Assembly (NCBI RefSeq): GCF_019097595.1
Contig: NC_080718.1
Location: 13,176,657 to 13,240,656 of the forward strand
Length of the DNA: 64,000 nt
Reading direction: 5' to 3'
DNA from: Hemibagrus wyckioides
Lineage: Eukaryota > Chordata > Actinopteri > Siluriformes > Bagridae
In this document: in pieces, positions 36,861-46,449 of the stretch
Layout of the letters: the number at the start of each line of letters is the position of its first letter
Position numbering within the stretch: the first letter of the stretch is position 1
Notes under the pieces: generated by a model
The model's input: the letters and a program-made list of their open reading frames with translations, nothing else
What the model was told of the DNA's origin: nothing
The model's database searches: none
Translations under genes and position numbers: made by a program

Positions 36861-37250
36861 TACACTGCTCAAAATAAATTACAGGAACACTTCAATCACA
36901 GATTGGATCTTCTTGATAAACGAAATGTTCAAGTTGAAAATCTTTACTTATGTACATTGTGTAATTCTTTGAGACCAAAATGATGTGATAATGGTAAATG
37001 GAAACCTATTGAGGGCTGGATTTAAAATCCCTGAATACCAAAGTCAAAAATGTAAAATACAGGCTGATCCAACTTGCATGAATTTCATCATGGCAACTCA
37101 TAACATAAATCAGTAGTTGTATGGCCTCCATGTGTCTGTATGCACTCCTGACAATGCTTAGGCATGCTCCTGAGGAGATAGCGAATGGTGTCCTCGGCAG
37201 TCTCCTTCCAGACCTGAATCAGGGCATCAGTGTCTTCATCGTCCAGAATC
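36861..37250 (-). pseudogene. Tc1 transposase relic, family 2 (3' end)
   Basis: On the minus strand, residues DALIQVWKETAEDTIRYLLR and RSMPKHCQECIQTHGGH match the C-terminal end of a Tc1 transposase of a family common in fish. A non-coding 3' region follows and ends in CACTGCTCAAAATAAATTAC at a TA dinucleotide (36861-36862), as expected for a Tc1 terminal repeat. The 5' part of the element is absent; the homology stops at the CT microsatellite 37250-37269. Only about 60 residues remain, so the product would be inactive. Confidence 0.82.
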
Positions 37251-37269
37251 TCTCTCTCTCTCTCTCTCA
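37250..37269. repeat. (CT)n microsatellite
   Basis: About ten CT units directly at the broken end of the Tc1 relic. Confidence 0.9.
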
Positions 37270-37274
37270 CACAC

Positions 37275-38210
37275 TTTCCAAATTTAGGTGATGAGAATCT
37301 TCTGCATAAATAGATAAATAGGCTGTTGAATTAACCAGTCTTCTTTAGAGACATCTGTCTTTATATTTTTGACAGTTACAAAGTTCATGCTTGAAGGATG
37401 TTTTAAGGTTATGCACAGCTTTCTTCAGAGAAAGAAGTGATGAAAGTCATCCTGATGGCTGACTCTAAGCTTTTAGTACAACTAGAGTTGGAACGCTATA
37501 AGGGCAGTATTCAAAATGTCAAAATCCACACCTTAATATCAAACAAAGGCTTGAGTACAGGATCCTAAGCCTATTAAAATCTGATAAGAAATCTCTGAGG
37601 AGCTTTGTGGAAAAGGCTCAGAGGTAGCCTTTACTGCTACCTGATAAACATAGTGGCAGACACAGAAATGGGTCTTGAAAAGACCTGTCTGTCTTGCTTT
37701 AAAAAAAAAAGCCATCCTGATAACAACCAGCTTCTCTTTTGAACCGAGACCTCTGTTGGTCTTTTTAGCCTGAGATGCTCATACAATAGATGCAGATGCA
37801 TATGTGAAGGTTCATTCACAGCTTGTGTTGAATTTGTTTACTCTGTAATTCGTGGTATCAGCAAGTTGGTCTCATGTGTGCTTTTCATAAGGTGAGACTG
37901 GTTCATATGTACAGCAGGAGCTGATAAATGAAGCCTGTACTGGTTATAGGGGTATTGGGAGTGTTACTGTTGAAGCTAATATATCCCAAAGCTGTGTCTC
38001 TTTACACAAATGACACTTCAGTACTCAGTAAGAAATTCAGCTTAGTTTTTTTTTTTTTTTAATTTAGAGTCAGTTTGATTACACATAATGTGGGCAAAAG
38101 CTGTTGGCCTGTAAAGAAGGAAATTCTGATGTGCTTGATTTAAAAAAATAATTCAAAATATATAGAGAAATAAATAAATGGTGGGTTATATGGTGGTATT
38201 GTTGACATCT
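37275..38210. other. Intergenic DNA, nothing recognised
   Basis: A-runs and T-runs near 37699 and 38047. No gene or repeat family seen. Confidence 0.45.
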
Positions 38211-38218
38211 GTCATGAC

Positions 38219-38277
38219 AGAATGAATGAATGAATGACAGAATGAATGAATGAATGAATGAATGAATGAATGAATGG
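38219..38277. repeat. (TGAA)n microsatellite
   Basis: About 14 units interrupted once by a GACAG word near 38236-38240. It resembles the terminal run of the local SINE family but lies upstream of the next SINE fragment. Confidence 0.9.
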
Positions 38278-38329
38278 AGGTAGTATATTGTGGGTGGTAC
38301 AACCACACAAAGGCTTAATGTTCACAGAG

Positions 38330-38575
38330 TTTTACACATTCCCCCAGTATATGTGTGTGAGTTTGATCTGGTTCTCTAGTTTCCTCTATCCTCTGTAGGC
38401 AGACTGGCAACACTAAATTGTCCTTAGGCATGGATGACTGTGTGAATGGCTGTGTGATGAGCAGGCATCCCAGCCAGGATGTAATCTTGCCGCACGCTCA
38501 GTGTTCCCGAGATACACCGCAACCTTGACCAAGATGAGGTGGATACTGGAGATGAATAAATAAATGAATGAATGG
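38330..38575 (+). repeat. Decayed V-SINE-type retroposon
   Basis: A degraded central domain (GGTTCTCTAGTTTCCTCTATC) is followed by CTAAATTGTCCTTAGGCATG, AGGCATCCCAGCCAGGATGT, CTCAGTGTTCCCGAGATACA, ACCGCAACCTTGACCAAGAT and a TGAA-type end. The order matches the complete copy at 14308; the tRNA-like head is not seen. Confidence 0.78.
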
Positions 38576-38579
38576 TAAG

Positions 38580-39325
38580 TAGTAGAGAATGGGATCACAC
38601 TAGTATGGGGGCAAGAAAATCAATGAATACACATTTAGGAACTCAGGAAAGACTTTGCAAACCGTTTGCATTGTAAAAACATGTTCAAAATGTATGGGGT
38701 AAAAAAACTGATGATTGCTATAATACTATGACTGCTATCATTGTGCCCCTCACCCTGACACACACACACACAAACAGCTTACCTTCTATATTCTACTCAT
38801 CCTGGCAACCCCATTCACCTCAAAAAAAGAGGGGCCAAGCAGCAGACATGAGGAACATGATGTGATTTTCAATAGAGCTATAGAAGAAGACACAGAGACT
38901 GAAATCTTTTCTCTTGTCTGGTGTTAAAATAGGCCTGATGAGCTGCAGCTTGCAGCCTGCACAGGGCCACTGATCCCTGGTGAAAATTGATTCCTATCAT
39001 TTTGGGGGCTGCGCAGTCAGGTTACACTCCTCGCCTACCACAGCCTGAAAGCAGCCAAACGAAGTGAAAGCAAGTTACAAGAAAGTGCATGAAACAGCTT
39101 GTACAACTCTCACGAGACTGCCTGAAATAGCGGCGTTTTACTATGCCAAGAAATAGAGACTGAGCAAATCTGAGAATCGGAGGAAGAGATAAACACTTCC
39201 TTTTGCTGAAGCTTGCCAGTGCAGACAAGCTCTCTATCTCTATCTCTCCATCCCTGTCTCCATGTGAGACATTTCATCTGATTATGAGTACTTTGCAATC
39301 TGCGACAGCATGATTGATGCTCCAC
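38580..39325. other. Intergenic DNA
   Basis: A short CA run sits near 38758-38772. The overlapping minus-strand frames at 39022-39331 are unsupported. Confidence 0.4.
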
Positions 39326-39329
39326 TTTC

Positions 39330-39425
39330 ACGAGGGGAATTTTAACAGCACCTCTTCAGCACTCAATGCGCATCCAATTATGCATCAGAGGCAGTAACCT
39401 TGAATTTATGTAACCATGGCAACGC
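39330..39425. promoter_or_regulatory. Candidate CNE fragment
   Basis: Non-repetitive words such as GCGCATCCAATTATGCATC and TTATGTAACCATGGCAAC lie directly left of an (AAAG)n array. Together with 39540-39830 it may be one CNE split by the microsatellite. Confidence 0.25.
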
Positions 39426-39427
39426 TA

Positions 39428-39430
39428 GAA

Positions 39431-39494
<64 letters not shown>

Positions 39495-39498
39495 AAAA
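39428..39498. repeat. (AAAG)n microsatellite
   Basis: About 17 nearly perfect AAAG units forming a 70-bp all-purine strand, a sequence type capable of triplex (H-DNA) structure. Confidence 0.95.
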
Positions 39499-39539
39499 GT
39501 GCAAAACTGTTCATGCATTATGGATTATCATTGAAATTC

Positions 39540-39835
39540 TACACCCATACCTAACATAATGAGAGTGCGGAACTTAATCAAATCAGCCATTCTGCATGAC
39601 ACAAAGTGAAGAACGGGTTCCCTTTGTCGCGAGGTGAAAAGCAGTGGAGCTGACCAACCAGCAGCTGTGGGCTGCAGTCTGATAGATGGCTCCCATATAG
39701 CTCCGCCAGCATATAGACAGATGGCCCTCAGGTCCTCAATGCCTGAATCTGCAGCCCAGGAAGCAGCTGCTCGCACAAACCTACGCCATCCGCCTCACCT
39801 TGTTGTCATGGAACATTGAGCAGGGAAGGAGAATG
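39540..39835. promoter_or_regulatory. Candidate CNE, GC-balanced
   Basis: Non-repetitive, relatively GC-rich stretch with frames open on both strands (39528-39776 minus, 39634-39819 plus). Neither frame resembles a known protein, and the double openness reflects composition. It may be a CNE or an unrecognised exon. Confidence 0.25.
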
Positions 39836-39899
39836 TAGACGGCCTCGTCTTGGACCCATGCCTGGGCCTGGTGGTGTACTTGTCTCCAGGGCCTTTATT

Positions 39900-40055
39900 C
39901 ATCCCTCCCTCTCTCTGTCTGTCTCTCTTTCTCTCTCTGTCTCTCTCTCTCTCTCTCTGTCTTCTTTCTCCTGGAAGCCAAAGGGCTACATAGTGGGGAG
40001 TCTCCTCTTATTCATGACCTCAGAAAAGGAGAACCCCAAAAAACTTTTCATTCAC

Positions 40056-40087
<32 letters not shown>
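39900..40087. repeat. (CT)n-rich tracts
   Basis: Interrupted CT tract at 39906-39961 and a purer run at 40061-40087. The 98-codon frame across them is low complexity and not a gene. Confidence 0.9.
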
Positions 40088-40089
<2 letters not shown>

Positions 40090-40099
40090 GCTGTCCGAA

Positions 40100-40465
40100 C
40101 ATCAGCCACTGACAGATCCCGTAATATCAGCTCTGGATCCGCACAATCTATTTTTCATCTCTTCTTGATTCCTCCTTCCCGCACAGCTGTGCCAGAGCAC
40201 TGAGTGTTAAATAAAATATTGATTACTTTCATGTATTTCTCTCATTTTATGTAAGCATTTTTATTAGCCACCAGACAAGCAGAGGAAACACATCTTGTGC
40301 TGACTGCTTTTTTAGTTCCTCAACACTCTCTCTCTCGTGCTCAAGTAATTCTGAATGACCTCCTCAGTAGCAGTCACGGATGAAAGCAAATCTCAGCTGT
40401 TAGCTGTTAGTCATGGGCTTCCAGCTTGCTAAATCAGGACTAACTGAGAGAGATGGACCAGTGAA
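40100..40465. other. Intergenic DNA
   Basis: Non-repetitive apart from a short CT run near 40327. Nothing recognised. Confidence 0.4.
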
Positions 40466-40491
40466 ACACACACACACACACACACACACAA
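40466..40491. repeat. (CA)n microsatellite
   Basis: About 13 CA units. Confidence 0.95.
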
Positions 40492-40678
40492 ACTGTCCTC
40501 CATATCCCAACCTAAGCTATTTACAGACAGTGAGCTTCCACAATAAATCATGCTCAGTCAGATAAAGTGAATGATTTTTAGAAATCTCAGAACAGCCCAT
40601 GTAGACTATGCTGTAAAAAAAGTATTACTGTTACATATTAGTGTATATTCATCTACTTGCTGCTGCAGTAGAGTTGCT

Positions 40679-40704
40679 GTGTGTGTGTGTGTGTGAGAAA
40701 GAGC

Positions 40705-40741
<37 letters not shown>
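40679..40741. repeat. (GT)n and (GA)n microsatellites
   Basis: GT run at 40679-40695 and GA run at 40711-40741, directly upstream of a LINE-like tail. Confidence 0.92.
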
Positions 40742-40745
<4 letters not shown>

Positions 40746-40767
40746 TAAGTGAGAGAGACTGACAGTC

Positions 40768-40822
40768 AAATTCCTTGTGTGTTCAGACCTACTTGGCAAA
40801 TAAAACTGATTCCGATTCTACC
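40768..40822 (+). repeat. LINE-like 3' tail
   Basis: AAATTCCTTGTGTGTTCAGA, CCTACTTGGCAAATAAAACT and the end GATTCCGATTCT match a 3' end with a GATTCT-type terminal repeat seen on many fish retroposons. Only the last about 55 bases are present. Confidence 0.5.
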
Positions 40823-40959
40823 TCAGATAGATATATACAGATATATCTCAGATTATCTACTAACAGCTATTTGACATATTGTTGAAGAATAATGTTGAAA
40901 TATAATTTTCATAGTTATTTTTATGTATTTATGTTTTGTTGTTAGGTATTTGTGATGAT

Positions 40960-41022
40960 ATATTCATGTCTACAGTGTGGTGAAGCCAATGAAAATTTTA
41001 AAACTAACTAACTAACTAACTT
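40960..41022 (+). repeat. Retroposon-like tail with (AACT)n end
   Basis: GTGGTGAAGCCAATGAAAAT followed by about four AACT units (41003-41021) looks like a retroposon 3' end with a tetranucleotide terminal repeat. The family is not identified. Confidence 0.3.
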
Positions 41023-41424
41023 GAATAATAATAAGTAAAATAAACAGAGACTTATAATAGATACAGGATACAACTGAGCTGAAAGGTTTTACTCAAGACT
41101 TGGCAGTTGTCTTCTGTTCCCCTACACTAAGCCACCACAACAAGCACAACATATGTGCTTTGAGTCAATGCAAACATTTACTGTGAGTGCTAGAAGTAGT
41201 TTAATAAAATCTCATAAGCCATACCGTCAAGCACTTGTGACTGACACTTATCTAGTGTTTGGACACTCATTTCAATATACTGTATATTTTTCACTGAATT
41301 AAAGCTTCATGCAGGAGTTTCCTGGCTGAAGCTCCCTTATAAAACATAGTCAAAAAGATGCAAATAAGAGCAAATTGAACTCTATTCGTTTTCAGTGTAT
41401 AATTTCGTAGCATAAATGATTAGC

Positions 41425-41745
41425 AAATAAAGTGGTGCAGTGGGTGACAGTTCCAGTGTCCCCTGTCTGATCCTGTGCTTATAGCACTGTGTGTGTAGGT
41501 TTCTCGTGTTCTCCCCATGTTTGTAAGAGTCACCTCTGGGTTCTCCAGTTTCCTTTCTCATGTAAGAGGAAACGTGTGTGCATGGTGCAATACAATGAAG
41601 TAACATCACATCCAGGGTAAATTGTCCCCACTTTACTCTCAATGTTTCTTTGGATAGGCAGCGGATCCGATCCACCACAATCTTGACCTGTATAACGGAC
41701 AAATTAGTTGCTGAAGACGAAAGCCTTTCTATGAGCAAGTCTACC
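41425..41745 (+). repeat. Decayed V-SINE-type retroposon, near full length
   Basis: Head remnant with A-box-like AGTGGTGCAGTGGGTGACAG (about 41431-41450). A central-domain remnant follows (CGTGTTCTCCCCATGTTTGT, TCTGGGTTCTCCAGTTTCC), then a tail with TCCAGGGTAAATTG, TTGGATAGGCAGCGGATCC and ACCACAATCTTGACCTGTAT. The order is complete but divergence is high, so it is an old insertion. The 139-codon minus-strand frame (41382-41801) is a by-product of this repeat. Confidence 0.75.
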
Positions 41746-41749
41746 CAAG

Positions 41750-42395
41750 CTTTTGGCTGGTCGTATATCTCCAGCATGTGCATTTGCAGAAAAGTTGTCA
41801 TCTAATTCATATTTTGGCAGCCTGCACACCTGTTTATTCAGGTTGGTGGCACCGAAGCCCCTCTTTCATGTGTTATGCATTTCAGTCTTCATCTTTCTCT
41901 CACACTGGCAGTGTCATAACACATCTTTTTCTCCTGCTCCAGGATCCAGCTGCCGTACTGAATGAGGTGGGATTACTGGCTGGCCTCAAAACACTTTCAG
42001 CCTGGTGAGGTACAAAATTACGTTTGTCTTTGACAACTCTTTCGCCCCTCTGGCGAGAGACAGGATATAACATCTACATGGTGGGAATTTCAGTTGCATG
42101 AAAATCCATACACTCACAATCAATAATTCATGTTATTTTCAGGCTATTACTGTCCAAAGCTCTGCATTACGAAGTGATGCCGCATGATGGAAATAGCACC
42201 TGACTGCTTCACAAATTTATGAGAGGAAATATTTATAAGGATGCATACATTCAGGGTTTGCATGGATGGGAGCATTCAGAATGTTTAATTTGTTTTTATC
42301 CTTCATATAATGGTGTAATGAAGCATCTGATGAAGCATGTTAATTGAACAAGCTTCTAAGTTACTAATCTTGTCCAGTCTACGAAATGGACAATG
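41750..42395. other. Intergenic DNA
   Basis: Two overlapping plus-strand frames (41753-42008) have no recognised features. Nothing else identified. Confidence 0.4.
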
Positions 42396-42399
42396 TATA

Positions 42400-42720
42400 A
42401 CTTATCAAGTCATAAAATGTTCTCCTTCAGCTGTAACCTTTCTCTGACGGCTTCAGCAGTAGGTTACAAGGAGAGCTGCTCGGGTGGGCCAGGTGTGATT
42501 TGCATTTCATTAAAGATGCATGCATATGCAAAGAAGCATTTATGCAATGTTGATTACCTCCTATAGATTCACAGGGCAGCAGTCATACATGCCTGACAAG
42601 TGAGTACTGCGGTAACATTCCCCATAGAAAGGTCAGAACTCAAGTTCATTAACACCTGAGCAACCTTTGCTACCCGACAACTTCTGTTCTGTCAGAGGTG
42701 GCTAATAATATCATGGCACA
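42400..42720. promoter_or_regulatory. Candidate CNE with paired POU-like sites
   Basis: An exact octamer ATTTGCAT (42498-42505) is followed 19 bases later by TATGCAAA (42525-42532), a near-octamer on the other strand, with ATGCATGCATATGCA between them. The flanks are non-repetitive, base-balanced and carry TTCATTAA and GCTAATAAT words. No coding potential. The motif geometry is suggestive of a POU-bound element. Confidence 0.35.
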
Positions 42721-42724
42721 TCAC

Positions 42725-43055
42725 TGTGTTTTCCTTAGATGTATCTCAGAACTGGCATAACATCTCTTTGGGGATTTTTTGGTAACAGAAGGTCCTGTGA
42801 AGATATATATACAACACTAGCTAAAGTCATTATCTCCATTCAGCTTTCTTACCTTCACTTTTGGTGAGCCACATTTGAAACTTTTTCTTACATGCAATTG
42901 TTATTAGCACTTACTGTAAGCACATTACAGTGTACCATGTTGTATTTCATGTTTACTGTCAATAATTGTCAAATTATTTGTCTATATTTGTTTTATTTTG
43001 TATTTTAATAAAATATAATGGTAAATGGATTGTGCAGATATTGGACCTGTGTATT
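42725..43055. other. AT-rich intergenic DNA
   Basis: Nothing recognised. Confidence 0.4.
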
Positions 43056-43059
43056 AATG

Positions 43060-43225
43060 TGCATGTGCAGGTGTGTGTATGTGTGTGTGTGTGTGTGTGT
43101 GTGATGCCCTGCCACTGTGTATTCCTGCTTTGCACCCGGTTTTCCCAAAGTAGAGTTTAGTTCCATTGTGCCCCTGATTACCATAAAATGGTTACTGAAG
43201 GTGAATCAGTGAATAATTGACTGAC
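43060..43225 (+). repeat. SINE tail with (GT)n linker
   Basis: A GT run (43071-43103) leads into GATGCCCTGCCACTGTGTAT, TTCCTGCTTTGCACCCGG and the end AAAATGGTTACTGAAGGTGA, in the order of the SINE tail with internal deletions. Confidence 0.75.
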
Positions 43226-43309
43226 ACTACTATATCTACAGCCCAACTATATCTTTTTATTTGCTCTGGTTCCAAAATTGTATTGAAATTTTTATTTTGA
43301 AAACAACTA

Positions 43310-43331
43310 AATAAATAAATAAATAAATAAG
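43310..43331. repeat. (AAAT)n microsatellite
   Basis: About five AAAT units. Confidence 0.85.
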
Positions 43332-43334
43332 AAA

Positions 43335-44685
43335 AAAATGCCACATTCTTACAGTTTCAGTCCTACTGTTATATATTTATATAAAAACATACCAAATATA
43401 TAACAAACAATTTTGGCATATTAATACAAGATATTGTCAGTAAGTTTTACACCCATACAATATTTACACTCTAATCTAAACAGTAATTCTCTGCCTGTTT
43501 GTCTTTTGGCTTATCTCAGCTCGTGTGCATTTACTAGTTTTTATGAGACCCTGCACTTGTTTAGAGTCAGCTGTATATCAAGCATAACCCTCCTATCGTT
43601 GATGTATACTGCTCATTTCAGCCTGTCAAATATTTATGAGTGAGCAATGACCTGCAATATGCACATGCTTGGATTTTAATGCTCAAAAGCTTTACTAAGG
43701 TTTGTGTAACCGAAACAGCTTCGTCATTCTTAACGTCGTTAAGAATCGCACGTGATATAAGTCTGCGTTGCAGAACATACATAATACAGCATTCTCAAAT
43801 GATTACTTTTATTGCTGTGGTAATGATGAAAATACCTCCACACCCCCTTTTGTGACTCGCAAAACCCATCAGTTTTCCTATTTATTATTGATGTCAATGG
43901 TAAAGATTCTGACAACGTGTAATGGATGTCCTCTGGCTTGTTTATCATATTTAGCTCTATGTGGGAGTATTGGCTGCACTGATGACTTCACACCTGACCT
44001 AGCCGTGTTTTCATCTTGTGAATATTCTCAGTATAGTGGGATTGAACTCGGGTCACCAGGCTGTAATGCAGTCAAGGTAATGAACCTGATGACAGGCCAA
44101 CAGCCAGACCAGAAAGCTCATGCATGGCAAAAGAGCGTGGCAGCATACCCTTGCAAGCCGGGTCATTTGTTCTTGTTAATCCTTACCTTTATGGCTGCAA
44201 ATACGGTATTAGGAGGTGTGCCCAAAAGGGTTTTACTTTCTTTCCAGCTTCAACAAAATATTGATTAGAGCAGACGAGCGGTGTAAGAAGAACCGTGCCT
44301 TGGTGAAATTTAGACACCTGGTTATCTGCAAACACATGACCGTGAACATCTTAGTCATATCGATAGTAATTTTCCTTTATGGAAAATCAAGGGCAAGTCC
44401 ACCTCTGTCAGATTCAGTGACAAATGACATGTAGTGGTCCTTTGGCTCTTGGAAATGGTGATGTGAGTTCTTGTGAATCTGAACCCCATAAATACATGAC
44501 CATTTTTTTATGCTGTGGAGGCTTTTCGTATGAAAAAAATATATAACATTTTTCAAAAATCTTTATTTAATAACCAAATAATTCCTTTTGAGGTTTGGAT
44601 GTATGTGTAAGTATTATTTATACATACAATTATTTTGTACAATAAGCTGCAGTATGCTATTCAGTATGCTTTCTTCTAAGATCAC
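43335..44685. other. Intergenic DNA including the longest open frame
   Basis: The plus-strand frame at 43768-44268 (166 codons) is the longest in the window. It shows no recognised domain or motif. Overlapping frames at 43640-43855 and 43739-43948 compete with it. A chance open frame is the simplest reading; an unrecognised exon cannot be excluded. Confidence 0.4.
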
Positions 44686-44689
44686 CTTG

Positions 44690-44850
44690 TATTTGGTTGC
44701 ATTCAACTTCCCCTCAACACTGTGCTGATGTGAAAAAGCATCCACACAACATAGTGCCACTGCCACCGTGTTTCATTATGTGCACAGTGTTGTCAAGGAA
44801 TTGAACCGTGCAGCGTATAAACTCTAGAATTTTTCACATCTTATTCTTTA
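44690..44850 (-). pseudogene. Tc1 transposase relic, family 3 (internal piece)
   Basis: On the minus strand from 44776, MKHGGSGTMLCGCFF corresponds to the block of Tc1 transposases written generally as M-x-H-G-G-G-S-x-M-x-W-G-C-F. An in-frame stop follows within ten codons. This piece belongs with the terminal sequence at 45290-45607, the two being separated by an inserted repeat and by deletions. No intact product is possible. Confidence 0.7.
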
Positions 44851-44936
44851 CAATTCATTGAATAATGAACTTATTTATGTACAAAAGGTGCATATTTTGA
44901 TTTTTTTTCTACTTTCAAATATATTTGCACTTTCAA

Positions 44937-45095
44937 CAATGGGCAATGTCATAAAGTAGCTTTACAGAAATATGTGAACATTTTAAGAGCAAGCCAGAGA
45001 TGACAAAGGAAAATCTCCCTGGTTCAATATGAGGAAGAAATCTTGAGAGTAACCAGATTTGAAAGGGAACCCATCTTCATCTAGATGACATTGGG
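44937..45095 (+). repeat. Dispersed repeat, unclassified (copy 1)
   Basis: CAATGGGCAATGTCATAAAG, AGCAAGCCAGAGATGACAA, GAGGAAGAAATCTTGAGAG and GAAAGGGAACCCATCTTCAT line up with the better preserved copy at 49072-49345. It lies inside the Tc1 family 3 relic, so it probably inserted there. Confidence 0.65.
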
Positions 45096-45289
45096 TGATA
45101 GTGTAATTAAAAAATTATTTCTCTTCTATGTACTATCGGTGCAATTGTGTGATCAGGAGATTGTAGTTTTAACATGAAGTCTATTTTGTTATCAGTTAAC
45201 AACTTATTACTAATGGAGATTTGAATGCTGATCGCAGTAATTAAAGCTACCATAGCAAGTGTAGGTTTAAGCCATCATAGACCTGTGCC

Positions 45290-45607
45290 CTGGACTTGTT
45301 TTGGTATCTCCTCTGTGTTTCTGGTGCTATTTGCTCTAAAACTCTGGGGCCTTGCAGTCACATGACACTTTAACTGCACACAAGTCACCTCTGATGGCTA
45401 ATTACCTAATTTAAGTGGAGCACTGGGGATGAATACTTATACAAGCACAACTTGCATGGTAAATAATTGTGCCTACTATATTGCTTTTTCAAACTTATGG
45501 GCTACTTTGTGTAGATTCTTGGCAAATAATTCCATTTTACGTGCAGTTTGTAAGACAACAAAATGTAGAAAAGTTCAACAAGGTGAGTACTTATGCAAGG
45601 CACTGTA
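45290..45607 (-). repeat. Tc1 family 3 terminal region
   Basis: GCAGTCACATGACACTTTAA, TGCACACAAGTCACCTCTGA, GCTACTTTGTGTAGATTCTT and CAAAATGTAGAAAAGTTCAA are followed by the end TTATGCAAGGCACTGTA at a TA dinucleotide (45606-45607). They match the untranslated leader and terminal repeat of a fish Tc1 family. The opposite terminal repeat was not found. Confidence 0.65.
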
Positions 45608-45609
45608 TT

Positions 45610-46295
45610 TCACTGCAAGGCATGAAATGACTATATCTGTGTTAGTAAATAGACTTATACCTACCTCTCTTTGGTGTGTCATCTTCACAGGGTTACAGCA
45701 GGGTTAGAAAAATATGCACTTAAACCAAATACTCGCTCAACTCTTAATGTTTAAAACTACAGAATGTAAATTAGGAGCTGTTAGAAACATGCATGAATAT
45801 GCACAAATTCAACAATATTACCATGAAAAGTGCAAAATGAATCACTATGATCATAGTTTTAACTTATAGGGGACAGTACACGCTGTCAAAGTGACACCTT
45901 TTCCATATGCTAATAACGGAGCTTTTTAATTAATCCACTATTACACTAGTCACATATACATAAATTACCTGGTTGACATGTCAGCAAGATTAATGGATGG
46001 AGCAGCAGATGCACTATTTATGTAAATTGCAGAATTACTCTTTGTAAACTACAGACCTCTCTAATGGATTTTGTTCACCTCTCTGCAGAAAGATACAGCA
46101 CCCCAAGAACAAAGATCAAATAGACTTAGGGTTATTATGCATCAGGCTCCGGACCTTGCCATCTTTAGCCTCGCTGTATGCCCAGGTCATAAATTAGGGG
46201 GACAGGTATGGGCCAGTGTATTGCTTGGCTTCTACTCATTCCTGCTTCCAAATACAGTGTCATTGGGTGCACTTTAAAAGAGCATTTAATATAAA
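45610..46295. other. Intergenic DNA
   Basis: AT-rich up to about 46030 (with TTTTTAATTAATCC near 45925), then more balanced. The 46071-46277 frame is unsupported. Confidence 0.4.
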
Positions 46296-46299
46296 TGAT

Positions 46300-46445
46300 C
46301 TCGGACTGATTGTGATGGATAGGCTAGGCAGAGACACTTTGGCTTCAAGGGCACAGTGGGAATAAGCCATCATTCTTGCCTGCAGCATCAAACGAGGCTG
46401 GTGTCACCTGTGCCTATGAAAACACCTCCACATCATCTAACACTA
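46300..46445. promoter_or_regulatory. Candidate CNE fragment
   Basis: Short non-repetitive, base-balanced block with no coding potential. Called weakly on texture only. Confidence 0.15.
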
Positions 46446-46449
46446 ACTA

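Noticed and set aside
38277..38300. let-7-like word GGAGGTAGTATATTGTGG
   Set aside because: It has several differences from let-7 and no complementary arm at the expected distance.
41382..41801. 139-codon minus-strand frame
   Set aside because: It lies antisense to a decayed SINE, so it is a by-product of that repeat.
43768..44268. Longest open reading frame (166 codons, plus)
   Set aside because: No recognisable domain, signal peptide or repeat pattern, and several competing frames overlap. Length is compatible with chance in 64 kb read in six frames.
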